A stretch of DNA of 64,000 bases, taken from contig NW_020194552.1 in the NCBI RefSeq assembly GCF_002865645.1, positions 372,001-436,000 of the forward strand. Reading direction: 5' to 3'. The notes under the pieces were generated by a model. The model was not told where the DNA came from. It made no database searches and saw only the letters and a list, made by a program, of their open reading frames with translations. Source of the stretch: Hyaloscypha bicolor E. Taxonomy: Eukaryota > Ascomycota > Leotiomycetes > Helotiales > Hyaloscyphaceae. This document shows, piece by piece, positions 1-11,882 of this stretch (positions are counted from its first letter, which is position 1; each line of letters starts with the position of its first letter). Position numbers and translations under genes: made by a program.

Positions 1-45
1 GGACGAGTAGTCGTCGAGGTTGTCAGGTGTCTGCCAGTGGTCCAT
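1..45 (-). CDS. Possible start of a gene leaving the left edge (partial)
   Basis: Read on the minus strand, an ATG at 45-43 in a reasonable context (CAAC before it) opens 15 codons that stay open to the window edge, starting MDHWQTPDNLDDYSS. The composition is unremarkable and no domain can be recognised in so short a piece. It is offered only as the likely 5' end of a gene whose body lies to the left; it could equally be a chance ORF. Confidence 0.25.
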   Translation of the reverse strand, partial: MDHWQTPDNLDDYSS

Positions 46-629
46 GTTGGTAGACAGTCAATAATTGGTCAGGGTTCAGAATAGAATAAGAGCAAAAGTT
101 GGCGATGGAAAGAGGGTAATGAATCCATTCACGGGAAGTAGGAAGAGGGTTCACTTTATACATTCTTGTGCAGTAGATGTGTCAGAGACAAGCGAGATCC
201 AAAATCCGGTGACCAAGATCGGAAGTGGTGGCGTTTTTGATCGAGGCTGCAGGAGCTTCCTCCAATCAAGTTCACTTGCAGCCTAGCTATCCGGTGAACC
301 AAAGATTTCCAATTCGAGAATGAGAGGGTATTGTTTCCATCTTCTTCACCATAGTTAAAACAATGTGCATCACTTGTTCGTCTCATACATGAAACATCAA
401 AACTGGGATATTTGTGAAGAGGAAAAGGAAACTAGTACATCACAGACCCCTCGTTGACAAGACGTCTCATTTGCTCCGGTTCGATAAGTCCTGGGATCAA
501 CTACTTCCCCTGCCTGCGACGGGTGAATTGAACCGTGTCTCCCTTGAAAACTCCTAACCAACCAAGAACGGCACAGAAAGACTGAGCAGAGAGAAGAATT
601 CAGATTGCGGTAATAAAGAAACGCCTGGC
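46..629. other. Intergenic, no gene seen
   Basis: Short overlapping ORFs occur on both strands, but none has a recognisable domain, a good start context or supporting introns. The stretch separates the left-edge partial ORF from the 3' end of the Zn2Cys6 factor and probably holds its 3' UTR. Confidence 0.4.
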
Positions 630-2614
630 TCATATTATTCCCTGTCGTTGTGCCGCTTTTATATGTGCCTTGGCCAATTTTTTCTCGTTGTCCAGAATGA
701 GTGTCTTAAATAGTATATCTTCTGGAAACAATTCGTGTGCATTTGCGTCTGGTACTAGAATTAGTTCCGACTTTTTGATCGTAGTCGTTTATCAGCAGCA
801 CTTACGGAACCAGAACATTTCGGTCTTGATATTGCAGAATAGGTTAATAATCTGAGAGTCATTGCCCAACATGACTGCTACTTCATTACTTCGCCAATCG
901 AGTGTAAGTGGCGATGTTGTCTTGTATAGGGCGGCGTAGATTGAGGTGAGCATGTTGTAGAGGTGTTCGTTGAGATTGTATATCTTTTCGCCTTCTGTTA
1001 TTGTTAGCCTGAATTTATTTGGTCAAGGGAATGAATCAAGGTTACCGGAAACATAGCCATAACGCCAAGCTTTGCAAAAGATCATATAATCCTTGTAAGC
1101 AAGAACCAAGACCCACAATGCAGCCCAGGTTGCCAATGGATTTTGTCTTCCGATGCCGGCCTTGCTCTGTATCATTCTGTCAATCTCCGTTAAGACGTCT
1201 GTTTCGGTTGCTTTGATTCCTTTTGCAATTGGTAGACGTAATTGCTGCCATATAGCTGTGGACACAATGTCGCCGTCGCCGTCCCCGTCATTGGCACAAG
1301 GTGCTGACTTGATGACAGGCGAAGATCGGTAAATGTTGAACAAGCGCTGAAGTTTTACAATCTTTGATAGCAATCCTTTCTAGAGAAATAATCAAGTTAG
1401 AAACGAGTGAAGGGATCCCGCACTAATCCAAGAACAGATGCTTACCAGAGGCAGTTCCGCAGCGCTGTTGCAGTAGCTCTCTGCGAAGTCACGAAAAGCT
1501 TTGGATAACCTAGCAAAAGGACTAGGCGTTGGTAAGAAGTTTTGTCTTGAAGTAAGGTACGCTTGTAGCAATCTTTCAGTCGAAGGAACTGATTCCGGGG
1601 CAATCGCTTGGTTTATATTTGGCAAGTCGTGGAAGGTTCCCGAGTAGTAATCCGCTGCGAGAATTACCCTACGGCGTTGAAAGCCATCTTGCTTCAAATG
1701 AGTAATTGGTACCTTGATATATGCTTCAGGGTTATATCTGTTGTGGGAATCGGGAAACCAAATATATCCCGAGCCATCGAGTTCTGGTTCGGCCGGGAGA
1801 GGCAATCTGCTCACCGTATATTCTACGCTGGCGATTCTGATCAAGTCTAGAATGTTCTTAGAAGGGCGCGTATTATTTGTCAAGAGAATTTGAAGACACT
1901 ACCTATGTGATCAAACCGTGTAGCAACCAAGCTTCTGCGCATGCATATCTCCTGCCCGGAGGAGATACTTCCCGCGCGTTTAATGCACCGATTGCATGGA
2001 ATTCCATCGTCGCACTATACACCCAACAATTAGCCTCAGTGGGAGTTGGCTTTATGTCGTGAACTTGCAGCAACTTTCCGTAGTCGGCAGTGAAGACACA
2101 CTCCGATTATTCTGTTGAGTGCCACTACTTGCCGCTGTTCTTTAGAAAATCGCTTTCGGGTGTGCAGCTGAATCTCCTCCCCAGATTCTACGGAAAATGC
2201 TGTCAAGAACTCTCTTTTTCTCAATTCAGTCTTCGTTTGATGTTCAACTTCTTTTCCGGATACTGGAAAGCCATCCGTAGACGTCTGATCCTCGGAAATT
2301 GGGCTTCGAGCTGAACTTGGAGAAGATGTGGAAGTATACTTGGACGCTTGGAGCTCTGCTTCTGGGTTCGGGATCAAGTCTTGCGGTTCTCCGGAAGTTG
2401 GTAGTGTGGCGTCAAGCCTAGGCAGGGCTGGGATCATGGCTTCAATCTGATCCCATTCAGCTATGTCGAACGTAGCACTGGCTTCATCGAGGGCTGGCAA
2501 AAAGGAATTATTCAAGCCAAGATCGAGATCGTACTCTCCGAACAGATTAAAAGAATCCTCTGGCAAGAAAAGGGAGTAGTCACCGAGGCCATTCCAGTTT
2601 TCTGCGGCATCCAT
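630..2614 (-). CDS. Zn(II)2Cys6 fungal transcription factor
   Basis: Six exons can be joined in frame: 2614-2069, 2014-1903, 1846-1446, 1379-1046, 994-806 and 754-630, giving about 568 residues. The DNA-binding cluster straddles intron 1. C173-x2-C176-x6-C183 ends a basic stretch (RKRFSKEQRQVVALNRIIG precedes it), and exon 2 supplies C189-x2-C192 and C206. The first intron (2068-2015) starts GCAAGT rather than GT; only this GC-AG splice gives the correct Cys spacing. The N-terminal 150 residues are acidic and Ser/Thr-rich, as expected of an activation region. The C-terminal half has no motif I can name. The start at 2614 was chosen because the open frame upstream looks non-coding; an earlier ATG-less extension exists. 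The family binds CGG-type sites as nuclear regulators; the targets are unknown. Confidence 0.85.
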
Positions 2615-3559
2615 CGTGGAAGAAGTCTCAGCTGTATCGGCTGTAGTAGTGCTGTTGTGATGTGTGAGGCCTGTAAGTGAAGATGCAAGTCCACGTATGT
2701 CCGAGTATATTATCGATAGACTTGTTTCGATGAAGACCAGGTATTTATACACAAGTTTGATATCTTGGTGTTGTAAGGCTGTAGGATCAGAGTCAAGTCC
2801 AACCGAGCTCGGTCACCATTTTAGGAAGTGGTGGAATGTTTTTGCGAGACTTGCAGGAGGACAAGCCAATCAAGCCCACTCCACCTCTCTGACCGAGATA
2901 TAGCTCCCAATCAGTGTTGAGCAGCATGGTAAATTTCTTTTCCATCATCCAAGCGCCAGAAGAAGGAGATAAGACTTCGGTGTATGATAAAGCTAAGTCC
3001 CTCATGCAGAATCGCAAACTAGGCTTTTAGGAAGTATCCTTCCAAGATCTCCTCAGCTGCAAGGGGACGCTTGGCCAGGAAGTCGCATTTTGCAAGCCTT
3101 TTTTGATAACATGTTGCAAAGTATCTTCCATTTGGGCCCTGGAGTTCTGCATACGTCTCAAACACTGTTATCTTATCTTTGAAGGTTTGTACGTAGGATT
3201 GAGGTACTAATACAACTACGGGCTACTTTCAAACCTCTTCCACCGCGGTGCTTCCTTGGAGTCCTGCCATTTCGTAAGACTCGGGAGCTGTATCAGGACG
3301 TCGTAGGGTTGCAGAGGTGTTTGTCAATAAAGGCTCATGAGTGATCCCATAAGCACCCTCCCACTGCTCCTCTTGCTTCCTCCCCTGTTCTCTATGCTGC
3401 CGACACCTCTACTCTCTGGCCTCATTCTTAATCCTTATTGGACGGTACTTCAACTTTGGCAGTTTTTGCCCTGGTGGGCTTTCTCTCGAAAAATTGACAA
3501 CCACTCGTGCAGGCGACTGTTGTTTTGTTTTTGACAAATGGGATCGGATGTAGATGCAA
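2615..3559. other. Intergenic, possibly the erased 5' part of the HET locus
   Basis: This contains the upstream region of the Zn2Cys6 gene and then sequence in which only short, unconvincing ORFs occur on both strands. A HET domain would be expected here if the remnant to the right were once complete, but I cannot recognise its N-terminal motifs. Confidence 0.35.
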
Positions 3560-4279
3560 ATTCACTACTGCTTGTCGTCTTGACACTGTCCTGGTCTTTT
3601 GTCCGAGAGTGTTTGCCTTCTAGAGTTAAGAGCAACGTGTTGGTCAACCGAGCCAAAACTTTGAGCATGCCACCGTTGCTCAGGATATAGTATTGTTGAG
3701 CCATTCGCCATGACTAATGCCGGAGTCAGTATTCATATCCCGCTTGTCAATACAACCGAGCACAAAGTGGATTGTGGGATACTTGCGTATAGGTACCCAG
3801 ATGATGTCCGTGGACCAATTGGTCTCGATCTGCGCTATGCTGGTATCAATTCCGAGGTAGTTCAGACTTATGTGGTCTTGGGCCACGAGCATAGCCGATT
3901 TCATTGCAAATGGCTGTCAACGATTGACCAGGAATCTGCAAGTTTAGCACAGAGAAGACCGGTCATGCTTCTTCGACGGCAAGATCTGCAACATTCGCTA
4001 TTCATGTGGGATCGAGGACGGAGCACATTTAGAAACACACTATTACCTACCACCTTCTTCCTCCCAGAGGACTTTTTAAGTAGGTCCGCTTCGTAACGAA
4101 AGTTTTCTACCCCTCAAGGCACTGGAAGAAAATTCGCTTGGAAGGTTATAGCCTCCCGTTTCCTGGCAACCTAGATGCCGGTGCCATCCAGTTTCGAAAA
4201 CAGGACCGTTCTTTCCTTGCGATGTTTGGGCTGAGAGAGAGGAATGGTCTACAGAAGCCCTATCTGCGCCTGGATTAAT
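3560..4279 (+). pseudogene. Decayed HET (heterokaryon incompatibility) family gene, C-terminal part
   Basis: Plus-strand frames carry pieces typical of the C-terminal half of HET-domain proteins, in order but in different frames. SQNFEHATVAQDIV lies near 3651-3692. Next is PFAMTNAGVSIHIPL with GILAYRYPDDVRGPIGLDL (about 3701-3830). After a frame change comes YPSRHWKK with AGAIQFRK and DRSFLAMFGLRERNG (4108-4279). The phrases 'A-M-T-N-x-G-[IVL]-x-I-x-[LI]-P-L' and 'W...GAIxFR..DRxFLxMFGL' are what I recall from this family; assignment rests on these. At least two frameshifts and in-frame stops are needed, and no N-terminal HET motif is visible, so it cannot encode a full protein. HET genes trigger cell death on fusion of incompatible strains. 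An unrelated conserved protein is possible but less likely. Confidence 0.55.
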
Positions 4280-4844
4280 GTTAAATTGATCGACGAAGAG
4301 CTCGTCACTAGAGAATTAATCTAGGAGCACAGATTGTACTTCTACACAAATTTTGTGAATAATTCATCGACTCCTTTGAATCCGTTCGAAGTTGTTGAAA
4401 ATGTGGATCACAAGAATGGTGGTTATGGGTGACTCACCTTCGAGATACAAGGGGGAGTAAAGAACTTGTTCAACCCACAGGGAATTGATCTGAAGGACTC
4501 TTAAGATGTCCCGGGCCAACTCAATACAGCACAGACTCAGACCAAGGGCGACTGGTATTCAATTGTTCACAGTTCTCTTTTGAGAAAGTGTTAGATCCCG
4601 GTCACGTGCGCGTCCTCAATTGATTTGTAGGACGGTTATGGCATGCTTATTTGGAATGGAATCATATGAGAATGGGGCAAAACTAGCTATTGTTTAATAA
4701 ATGGCCGTGTAACAATCAGAAGAATCAAACACGGTATGTCCCCACTTCACCCAGACACCGACCACTCCAGCTACTTTCTCCTCCACAAAACCCCATTTTA
4801 TGACCATTTGGCCCAAACCCAACGAAGTCCACTGCGTAAAGCAC
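4280..4844. other. Intergenic; 3' region of the cellobiohydrolase gene
   Basis: No ORF with recognisable content. It lies between the HET remnant and the stop codon of the GH7 gene, so its right end is probably the 3' UTR of that gene. Confidence 0.4.
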
Positions 4845-6532
4845 TTACAAGCACTGAGAATAGTACGCATTGGAATAAGTGCAAGTATATGGGCTAACGC
4901 AAACCGTCGCACCCGTGTAGGTGAGCCCACCACACTGCCCGTAATGTGGTACAGTCCCGCTGGCCGCAGAGGTAGTGCTCGTTGCCGGACTGGTGCTCGT
5001 GGAGGCCTTCGATGTAGTTGAAGTCTTCAACGTGGTCGCTGACGAGCTGCTAGAGCCGGAGCCCGTGCCAGATGAGAAAGTAGAGCCGATAGGCCCAACC
5101 TTGATGTTTGAGTAGATGACATAGGAGTTAGGGCTATTGGCTTCCACAGTGGCAGGAACACCGGAGCTGGTAGAGCAAGTGCCGCGTGCGATTCCCGGCG
5201 TGCTTGGGTTCGCGGTCGTGGGGTAGTCGCTGTCGAGCCAGAGCAAGTCAACATCGTAGTCATCCCAGAGAGAGAGGACGAGGACCATGCCGTCCTTCAT
5301 AGCGGTCGTCATGGAGTTGAAGCCACCATGGGTTGCGAAATCGTTGGTATCACCGAAGACGGTTTTTTGAGCATTGCAAAATGCGGGGGTGACTGAGTTG
5401 CCGGTGACACCGGAAATCGTCGACATGGAGTTAGGAATCACTTTGCCGTTCTGGACGTAGAAGCGCTTGATCTCGTTCATTGTTCCGGAAGAAGTTCCGG
5501 TATCCGTGAGAAATTGGGTGACCACGGTAAAGACTGAGTTGGTATCTACGGTCATGCCTGGGCCGTAGAAGGTAGTGTTTCCCATACGGTAGGAGTTGAA
5601 ATCACATCCGTCTGGATCTGTGGTTCCGGCGTAGCGGTTGGAAGAGGCTGCACCTCCGCATGCGTCCCCGGTACACATAGTCTGCGTTGCAACATCGGCA
5701 GAGTGGGGAGTAAAGGCTGCTGAAATGGAATTCGCCTCCCAGATATCCATTTCCGCACAGCATGACCCATGATTACCGATGCCTGTGTTAACGTTATTGC
5801 TCGAGGGAACCCAGCCTTCCACATTGGCCTGGCAGATAATTAGCATAGGCCCCTCATAATATTGTTAGAGTGGCATACCTGGCCGTTGATAAATTTGAGA
5901 TCACGAGGGCATTGAGAGTCACAATAGCCGACACCGTACTTGGCTCCAGCTTTGTTGCCGGAATACTGAGACAGACCTCCGTCCTTTGCCATGCCTGGGT
6001 GTGTTAGTAGAATACAGACAGAGTTTCGAGAATAATCACCTGACATATACAGGGCGCCGTTAATGCCGCATGGAAGATGAGAGACATCCACATCAAAAGT
6101 AAACTCTTGAGCGAGCATATTGAATTCCTGGTAAGTGTTGTCATCGGCCATGAGATATACGCGTGACCCAACATTCTTTTGTGCTGAAGAAGTAACAAAG
6201 TTGAGTCTCAAAGCACTGCCGCTGGTTGTGATACCATAAGTACCAGAATAGTCGGCTCCATCCAAGGCACAGTTTGTCGCGCAAGTAACATCGTTCGGGC
6301 AGAGTGTGGTGTCCCAGGTGTTCCCAGTGTAGCAGTTGGTGGAACCTGAGGTCGAGTGCAGCCAACGCCAGTTCGAATCAAGAACTATCTTGCCGTTGTT
6401 GGTAGTGCAGGCTCCTCCTGCAGTGCAGGTCTGCCAGGTGAGGGCGGGGTGAACTTCTGCTGTGAGAGTGCCAACTTGTTGGGAACGGGCGATGCTCACA
6501 AAGAGCGAAATCAACGCGATGGTAGAAGACAT
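4845..6532 (-). CDS. cbh1: Cellobiohydrolase I, GH7 with C-terminal CBM1
   Basis: Secreted exo-cellulase that releases cellobiose processively from cellulose chain ends. Three exons (6532-6040, 5994-5879, 5828-4845) give 530 residues. An N-terminal signal peptide ([17 protein letters not shown]) is followed by the GH7 core. The catalytic motif EMDIWEAN gives E229, D231 and E234 (nucleophile, helper and acid/base in the family). [19 protein letters not shown] and INGQ precede it. The region after [18 protein letters not shown], with the [12 protein letters not shown] loop, matches cellobiohydrolases rather than GH7 endoglucanases, which have shorter loops there. A Ser/Thr linker (about 457-495) leads to a complete CBM1 (QCGG...YYSQCL) at the very end. 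Introns are 45 and 50 nt with good GT-AG ends. It runs divergently from the GH5 gene, and both are likely induced on cellulose, though no regulator site was proven. Confidence 0.96.
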
Positions 6533-8226
6533 CTTGATGGTGATTGTCGCTTTAATGCTTTAAGTTTAAGATCATATGCGTTTGGGAGTCCAACTTAAAT
6601 AGTCACTTCTATGGAACGCGGTGTTTCTAAATTTGCAGCGGTGAAATACAGGGGTGCGTAAATTTTTGCACCCGAGACTCCTTTCTTGAACAGTTTTGCT
6701 GCATTAGATCCGCCGGCTCCGTCGGTCCCAGCAGAGTAAAAAAACACAAGAACCCAAGCTAGGGGACGGTGACACTGGCTAGGTGATCCGCACCGAGTAA
6801 ACCGAATAAGACTAAAAGACCGAGCGACGTAGGAGCTAACCAAGCGTTGCTTAAGCCCCAAAAGCGAGCAACTTGGTGCACCAGCTAAGATTCATCCCCT
6901 GGTGAAGCGCAGTCGTCTAAGAAATCTATAGTCCTATTTACGTCTCAAGGAAACCTTGCATCTTGCAGCAATCAGAAGCGGGCTACCGGAATATCTGATG
7001 AGCGAAATATTGAAATCCAGCTGCGGTGTGTTGCACGAAAAACGCGCACGATTATACTTCGAATATATTCAGATTCAGTGAGGGGTTCCCCAGTCGCCTC
7101 TTTCGGAGAAAAAGCAAGCCAATTACCGAGACCACTCAATCTCCTTGGTCTTGGACTGTATGTCAAATGCCGAACTCAGAGGAAGGAGGCAACACCGAGC
7201 TCAGGACTTTCAAGCTAAGAGCGGGTAAACTCCAGAATTCCATGTGAAGGAAAGTCTACACGATCTTCCCATGCTTTGTGTTACTCTGATGTGTTTACCC
7301 CAGACTAGCGTGCCTCGGCTTGAAGGGAACGTGGATGATAAGCAAATGCGGGGATAAGCTTGAAATCGTAGCAAAACAGGTTCTAGTATTTGATGGCGAC
7401 AGCTTTGGAGAAGGAGATTGCAGGATGGAGCTAGACCAATCGCATCCCCCAAGGCTTGGGAGTTCGGCAAGACTTCCGAAATTCGTGGGAGAAAGAGGTC
7501 AGGAGGGCCGGGAACCACCCCACAGCACACATATCGAACGATGGGTTGAACTCTGTGCAGCGGCAAAAGGGAAGGATAGCAAGCCGGAGAGATGGAAGAG
7601 ACGACATGCTCAACCTTCCCAAACTTGTCGATTTCAAGACTCGCGAGATGCATCCCATCGAAGGTTTTCAGGGCAAGCAACGACGACTGCGGCAGTAAGG
7701 TGTACCTGCCACGGAAGCCAAGTTCCGAATTTTGATGAAGGGAGCTGGTGTGGGGTCGGCTCCTCCCGCAGGGTGTTCCTTGCCCCTGTCCTTCCCCGGA
7801 TCGTGCCTGAAATCTTCCCCCAATCGTTTAGACGCAGCTGCACGGCACAGATTACACAGCAAAGACGCAGCCACTAGAGACAGTAAATTCTTTAATTAAA
7901 AAAAGATAATCTCTTCAAGTTTTGGAAATTGCCATGGTTGGTCTTTCGACCTGTGCCTTTCCAGGGCCTACTCCAGTCGGAGGTACTACCGCAAAACAAC
8001 TCTGGTTGAAACTCTTCCTCATTTAACGCCATCGCCAGGGTCCTAGCCATCATCTTTGAATGTGCAGCGGCTCTTCGGATCGTACAATCGCGAGATGAAA
8101 AATTGCGTGCGGAAGAAACTTGATTGGAAATATAAGAGGTCAGATTGAGGTTGTCGTCCCCCAGGGCATTGCACTTCTCTAAAACCATCTTCTTGTAAAT
8201 AGATTTTGTTCAAAATAAAAAAAAGA
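6533..8226. promoter_or_regulatory. Shared 1.7 kb divergent spacer of the two cellulase genes
   Basis: The GH7 and GH5 genes point away from each other across this spacer, so it must hold both promoters. Several ORFs of 60-185 codons overlap on both strands around 7200-7880, but they have no recognisable domain and are mutually exclusive. I treat them as chance. No TATA box or activator site was convincing enough to list. Confidence 0.5.
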
Positions 8227-9734
8227 ATGGGTATCTCGACGTTCATCCTCCTCTTCGTGAGTACGGTCACCGCTCAATCAGGAGCTTGGGGGCAGTGTAA
8301 GTTTACCCAACTCTAACTGCGTTGAATATGTGCTAAGCTTTTCAGGCGGAGGATCCGGTTGGACGGGGGCAACTACCTGTGTCAGCGGATATGTTTGTAC
8401 GTATTCGAACCAATGGTACTCGCAATGTCTCCCAGGAACTGGGAGCTCCAGCACTACTCTGGTGACCTCTACAATGAGTGTCCGTTCATCAACATCTGCA
8501 ACAAGCATTCGCTCGTCATCATCTTCGGCTTCTGCAACGTCTGCATCTGCAACTGCAACATCAACAGGCCTCACTCAATTTGCTGGAGTCAACATCGCTG
8601 GATTTGACTTCGGTTGCACTACTGATGGCACTTGTATCATCACTGGGACAAGCGGACCATATCCTCCACTGCCAAGTTATGGAGGACCTGATGGCCCTGG
8701 GCAAATGTCGCATTTCGTCAAAGATGATCATATGAACATCTTCCGCCTCCCTGTGGGATGGCAGTTTCTCGTGAATGGAGTACTAGGCGGGACTTTGAAC
8801 TCCGCAAACCTATCTGAATACAACACTTTGGTTCAAGCTTGTTTGAGCACAGGAGCTTATTGCATCATCGATATCCACAACTGTATGAATTCATTCCCAA
8901 GTCACAGATAGAGACTGATCAATAACAGACGCTCGCTGGAATGGTGGAATCATTGGGCAGGGTGGCCCTACAAATGCCCAGTTCGTGAGTTTATGGGCTC
9001 AACTTGCGACATACTACGCAAGTGACTCCAAGATACTATTTGGCATCGTGAATGAACCTCATGACTGTAAGTGGAAAAAACATTCCGGATAAATGACCAC
9101 TGACGCACACCAGTGGCTGTTACCACATGGGCACAGACTGTTCAAGCAGTTGTGACCGCCATCCGTCAAGCTGGTGCAACGTCACAAATGATCCTACTTC
9201 CTGGCAGCGAGTGCGTATCCATGACCTCCTGGATCAAATGATATGCTAAGTGCCATAGTTACACGAGCGCAGGATCATTCATCTCTGACGGAAGTGCCGC
9301 AGCACTTGCTGCGGTCAAGAACCCTGATGGAACAACAACCAATCTCATATTCGACGTTCACAAGTATCTAGACAGCGATAACAGCGGCGGTGGCGGAGAT
9401 TGTGTCACCAACAACATCGCAACTGCGTTCCAACCACTCGCCACATGGCTAAATTCCGTCGGGAGACAGGCGCTCTTGAGCGAAACTGGTGGTATCAGCT
9501 CGACTACATGCGCAAAATACATGTGCGAGCAGATCGCATTCTTGAAGTAAGCTTTCCCGGATTTACCCTGCAGACTTGTATTGACAGAAAAGCCAAAATT
9601 CAAACGTCTTCCTTGGATACGTTGGCTGGGGAGCTGGCAGCTTTGCCACCGAGTACGCTCTGAGTCTCACACCGACAAATAGTAACGGCGTCTGGACGGA
9701 TCAACCACTGGTGAAAGAGTGTTTTGCACGATAG
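8227..9734 (+). CDS. Endoglucanase, GH5 with N-terminal CBM1
   Basis: Secreted endo-beta-1,4-glucanase cutting internal cellulose bonds. Six exons join in frame: 8227-8296, 8346-8882, 8929-9066, 9114-9210, 9259-9546 and 9593-9734 (423 residues). A signal peptide ([18 protein letters not shown]) is followed by a CBM1 ([13 protein letters not shown]...YSQCLPG), a Ser/Thr/Ala linker to about residue 95, then a GH5 barrel. [11 protein letters not shown] and IFRLPVGWQ open the barrel. NEPHD carries the acid/base Glu (about E245) and LSETGG the nucleophile Glu (about E356). [10 protein letters not shown] near the end is also typical. The order CBM1-linker-GH5 and the motifs match the GH5 subfamily 5 enzymes like Trichoderma EGII. 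Intron 1 cuts the CBM1, and the last acceptor was chosen at 9592 because only that keeps [12 protein letters not shown] in frame. Confidence 0.94.
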
Positions 9735-11882
9735 GACGCAGTGTAGCTTCGCCGGTCTTGAGAGAATATCTGGTGGAGGAGACAATGGCAAAGGAGGTAG
9801 GACTATAAACATCAGCTGCTGTATTTACTCTATCCGGAAACGTGAATGAGCCTTATGCCTATAAGTGGAGTGTTCGAACAAGCTATGTCGCTACCTCACC
9901 CACTGCTAGAATGACTCACGGTATCTTCTTTGTACTATGATATATCGTGTGTGCCGATCGCTCCAGAAACTGGACTCTCATCTGTGCCTAGACACCCCAT
10001 ATACTTTAGGTGCTGGCCACCAGCTATAACCAAGCGCACGTGTAGGCCTTTCTGGAAACGGTTGGCGCACGAGGTTAGGTCCAACTGCGCCAGATCCACT
10101 GGGTCGCGGTTGGGATCTAGGCATCTGTATCCGTCGGCAACAACGCGGGATTTGCTGTCCCAGAGGCGGTCACATAGTGCACCTAATAGAGAACGCTTCA
10201 TGGTATTTCCTGAAGCCATATCCAGTAATACAGAAAGAAAGAAGAAAGCAAGATCCCAGAAAGATTGTACAGAAGTGAATGGGCAACAGCTTTGGCTCGC
10301 CCAAACAAACCATGTCGCACGCAGTGAGCAACTAGGGTGCCTGTGACGTGGGCATTTACGAGCAACTCAATCAGGTAAGAACGAGATTGATAGATTCAAG
10401 CTCTATTCAGTCCACAGAAGATCCAGCCAACTAATCAGCTGGCCCCAGATGCTCATGGATGCGACGTAGTGAAATGAGGTTCAGGATTGAGGTGAGGTTG
10501 TCGCGAGGAGGTGACGTTGAAATTCAGTGGCTACTCGTTTAAAATTAAGCGGTGTCCTACGAGCTTGCTGACAAAAGTCTATTTTTTTAGCGTGTTTCAC
10601 ACCTAAATTAATTATTAAACTTGTGAACCTTTAAAGCTCTTTTGATAGAAACTCCGGTGACCTCTCATAACCTCTGATTTACTAAATTGCAAGTTCTGTT
10701 TATTTATTGTTGTCGTGAAACTATAAAGTGATTCCAATAAATCGAGAGGTCCGGGCCCTGAAGACGGGAACGACGGGGTCGTGAGGCCTAAAAATCGCTT
10801 AAAAATCGCCCAATAAAACGGACTCCTGTCAGCAGGCTCGTTACCTCGTTACTGGTTAGCAGCCTTATGAGTTAGCGTGCTCACCCTCTTGAATCCATTC
10901 TAGTCAATCTGGCAGCCCCTTCTCAAGTCCAAAAAGTATGACCAACTTCATTTGTGTTTAACTATATCAGTTCTAATCTCTCAATGTTCGCTCCAACATT
11001 GGTTGGTAAGCCTGGCCTAGGGCTGGTATCTGAAGATTTTGAGCTTGAATCAGGATTCCAGGCCTTGAGTTGAATGAACGTGAATCGAGCCTAGCGTTCA
11101 AATTTAACGAATCAGATTTTTAGGGTCTTTAATTTACAAATTCACAAATTTTATGAATGAACTAAGTAGAATCTTTTTTATAGTTCAAATTTTGTGCGGA
11201 GATCTCAAAAGAATCTCTGGCCACTCCGCGGCCAAATTAAACCCCGATTTTACTTAAAATCTTCTTATATTTCAGCTCCCCTAGCTTCACAAACGCGTTC
11301 ATGAATTCCTTGAGTATTCTAAAAATGGCTCGATGAGTTTGAAGTAAGGTTTAAGGCCGTTTGAATCAAAAAATCGGGCACTTATTCAAAAAATTCAAAA
11401 TTTTCACGTTCAGCTGCAGCCCTAGCTTAGCCACTCCTACTCAAGTGTCAATTGCCCCGCAGCTGATTTTCGGCTCAGCTAGCTCGGATGAGTGCAATAG
11501 AGAAGCGCGAACAAAAATTATTCTGGCCACTAGTTTACACAACCATTCGCCTCCCTTTCCTCGAGAACACAAGGTTGGCGATAAGGCCGGATCGAAAGAG
11601 GAAGCCTGCTTACAAATCAAGAGGTGTTGTGGGTGCTGAGCAGGGGTGCAGAAGTAACGTTACTTGGCAAGGCTTGTAAGAACAATAGCGTATCTTGCCC
11701 GAGTCAAACCTTGAAACCATTAGAAATAGATCACTTTGCATCTTTTCAAATCACTAGTGCCTTTTCCCTCTGGCTACCGGAGACTCTCGGTCAAGATATC
11801 GACAATCTATTAAGCTTATCTCGTACAATCTCCACCACCTCCCGAACAGGAAAGCAAAAGATAAGAAAGGAACGTCATCAAA
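9735..11882. other. Intergenic, 2.1 kb, no gene recognised
   Basis: The left part is moderately GC-rich with competing ORFs on both strands (about 9930-10346). From about 10550 the sequence becomes A/T-richer and ORF-poor. No domain, splice pattern or repeat structure was recognised. The end just before 11883 should hold the promoter of the 2EXR gene. Confidence 0.4.

Noticed and set aside
7210..7877. Long overlapping ORFs on both strands (156 and 185 codons) between the cellulase genes
   Set aside because: They exclude each other, show no domain, signal peptide or splice pattern, and lie in what must be promoter DNA.
9930..10346. 138-codon plus-strand ORF with a 94-codon minus-strand ORF over it
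   Set aside because: No recognisable content in either, and equal quality on both strands suggests chance in GC-normal DNA.
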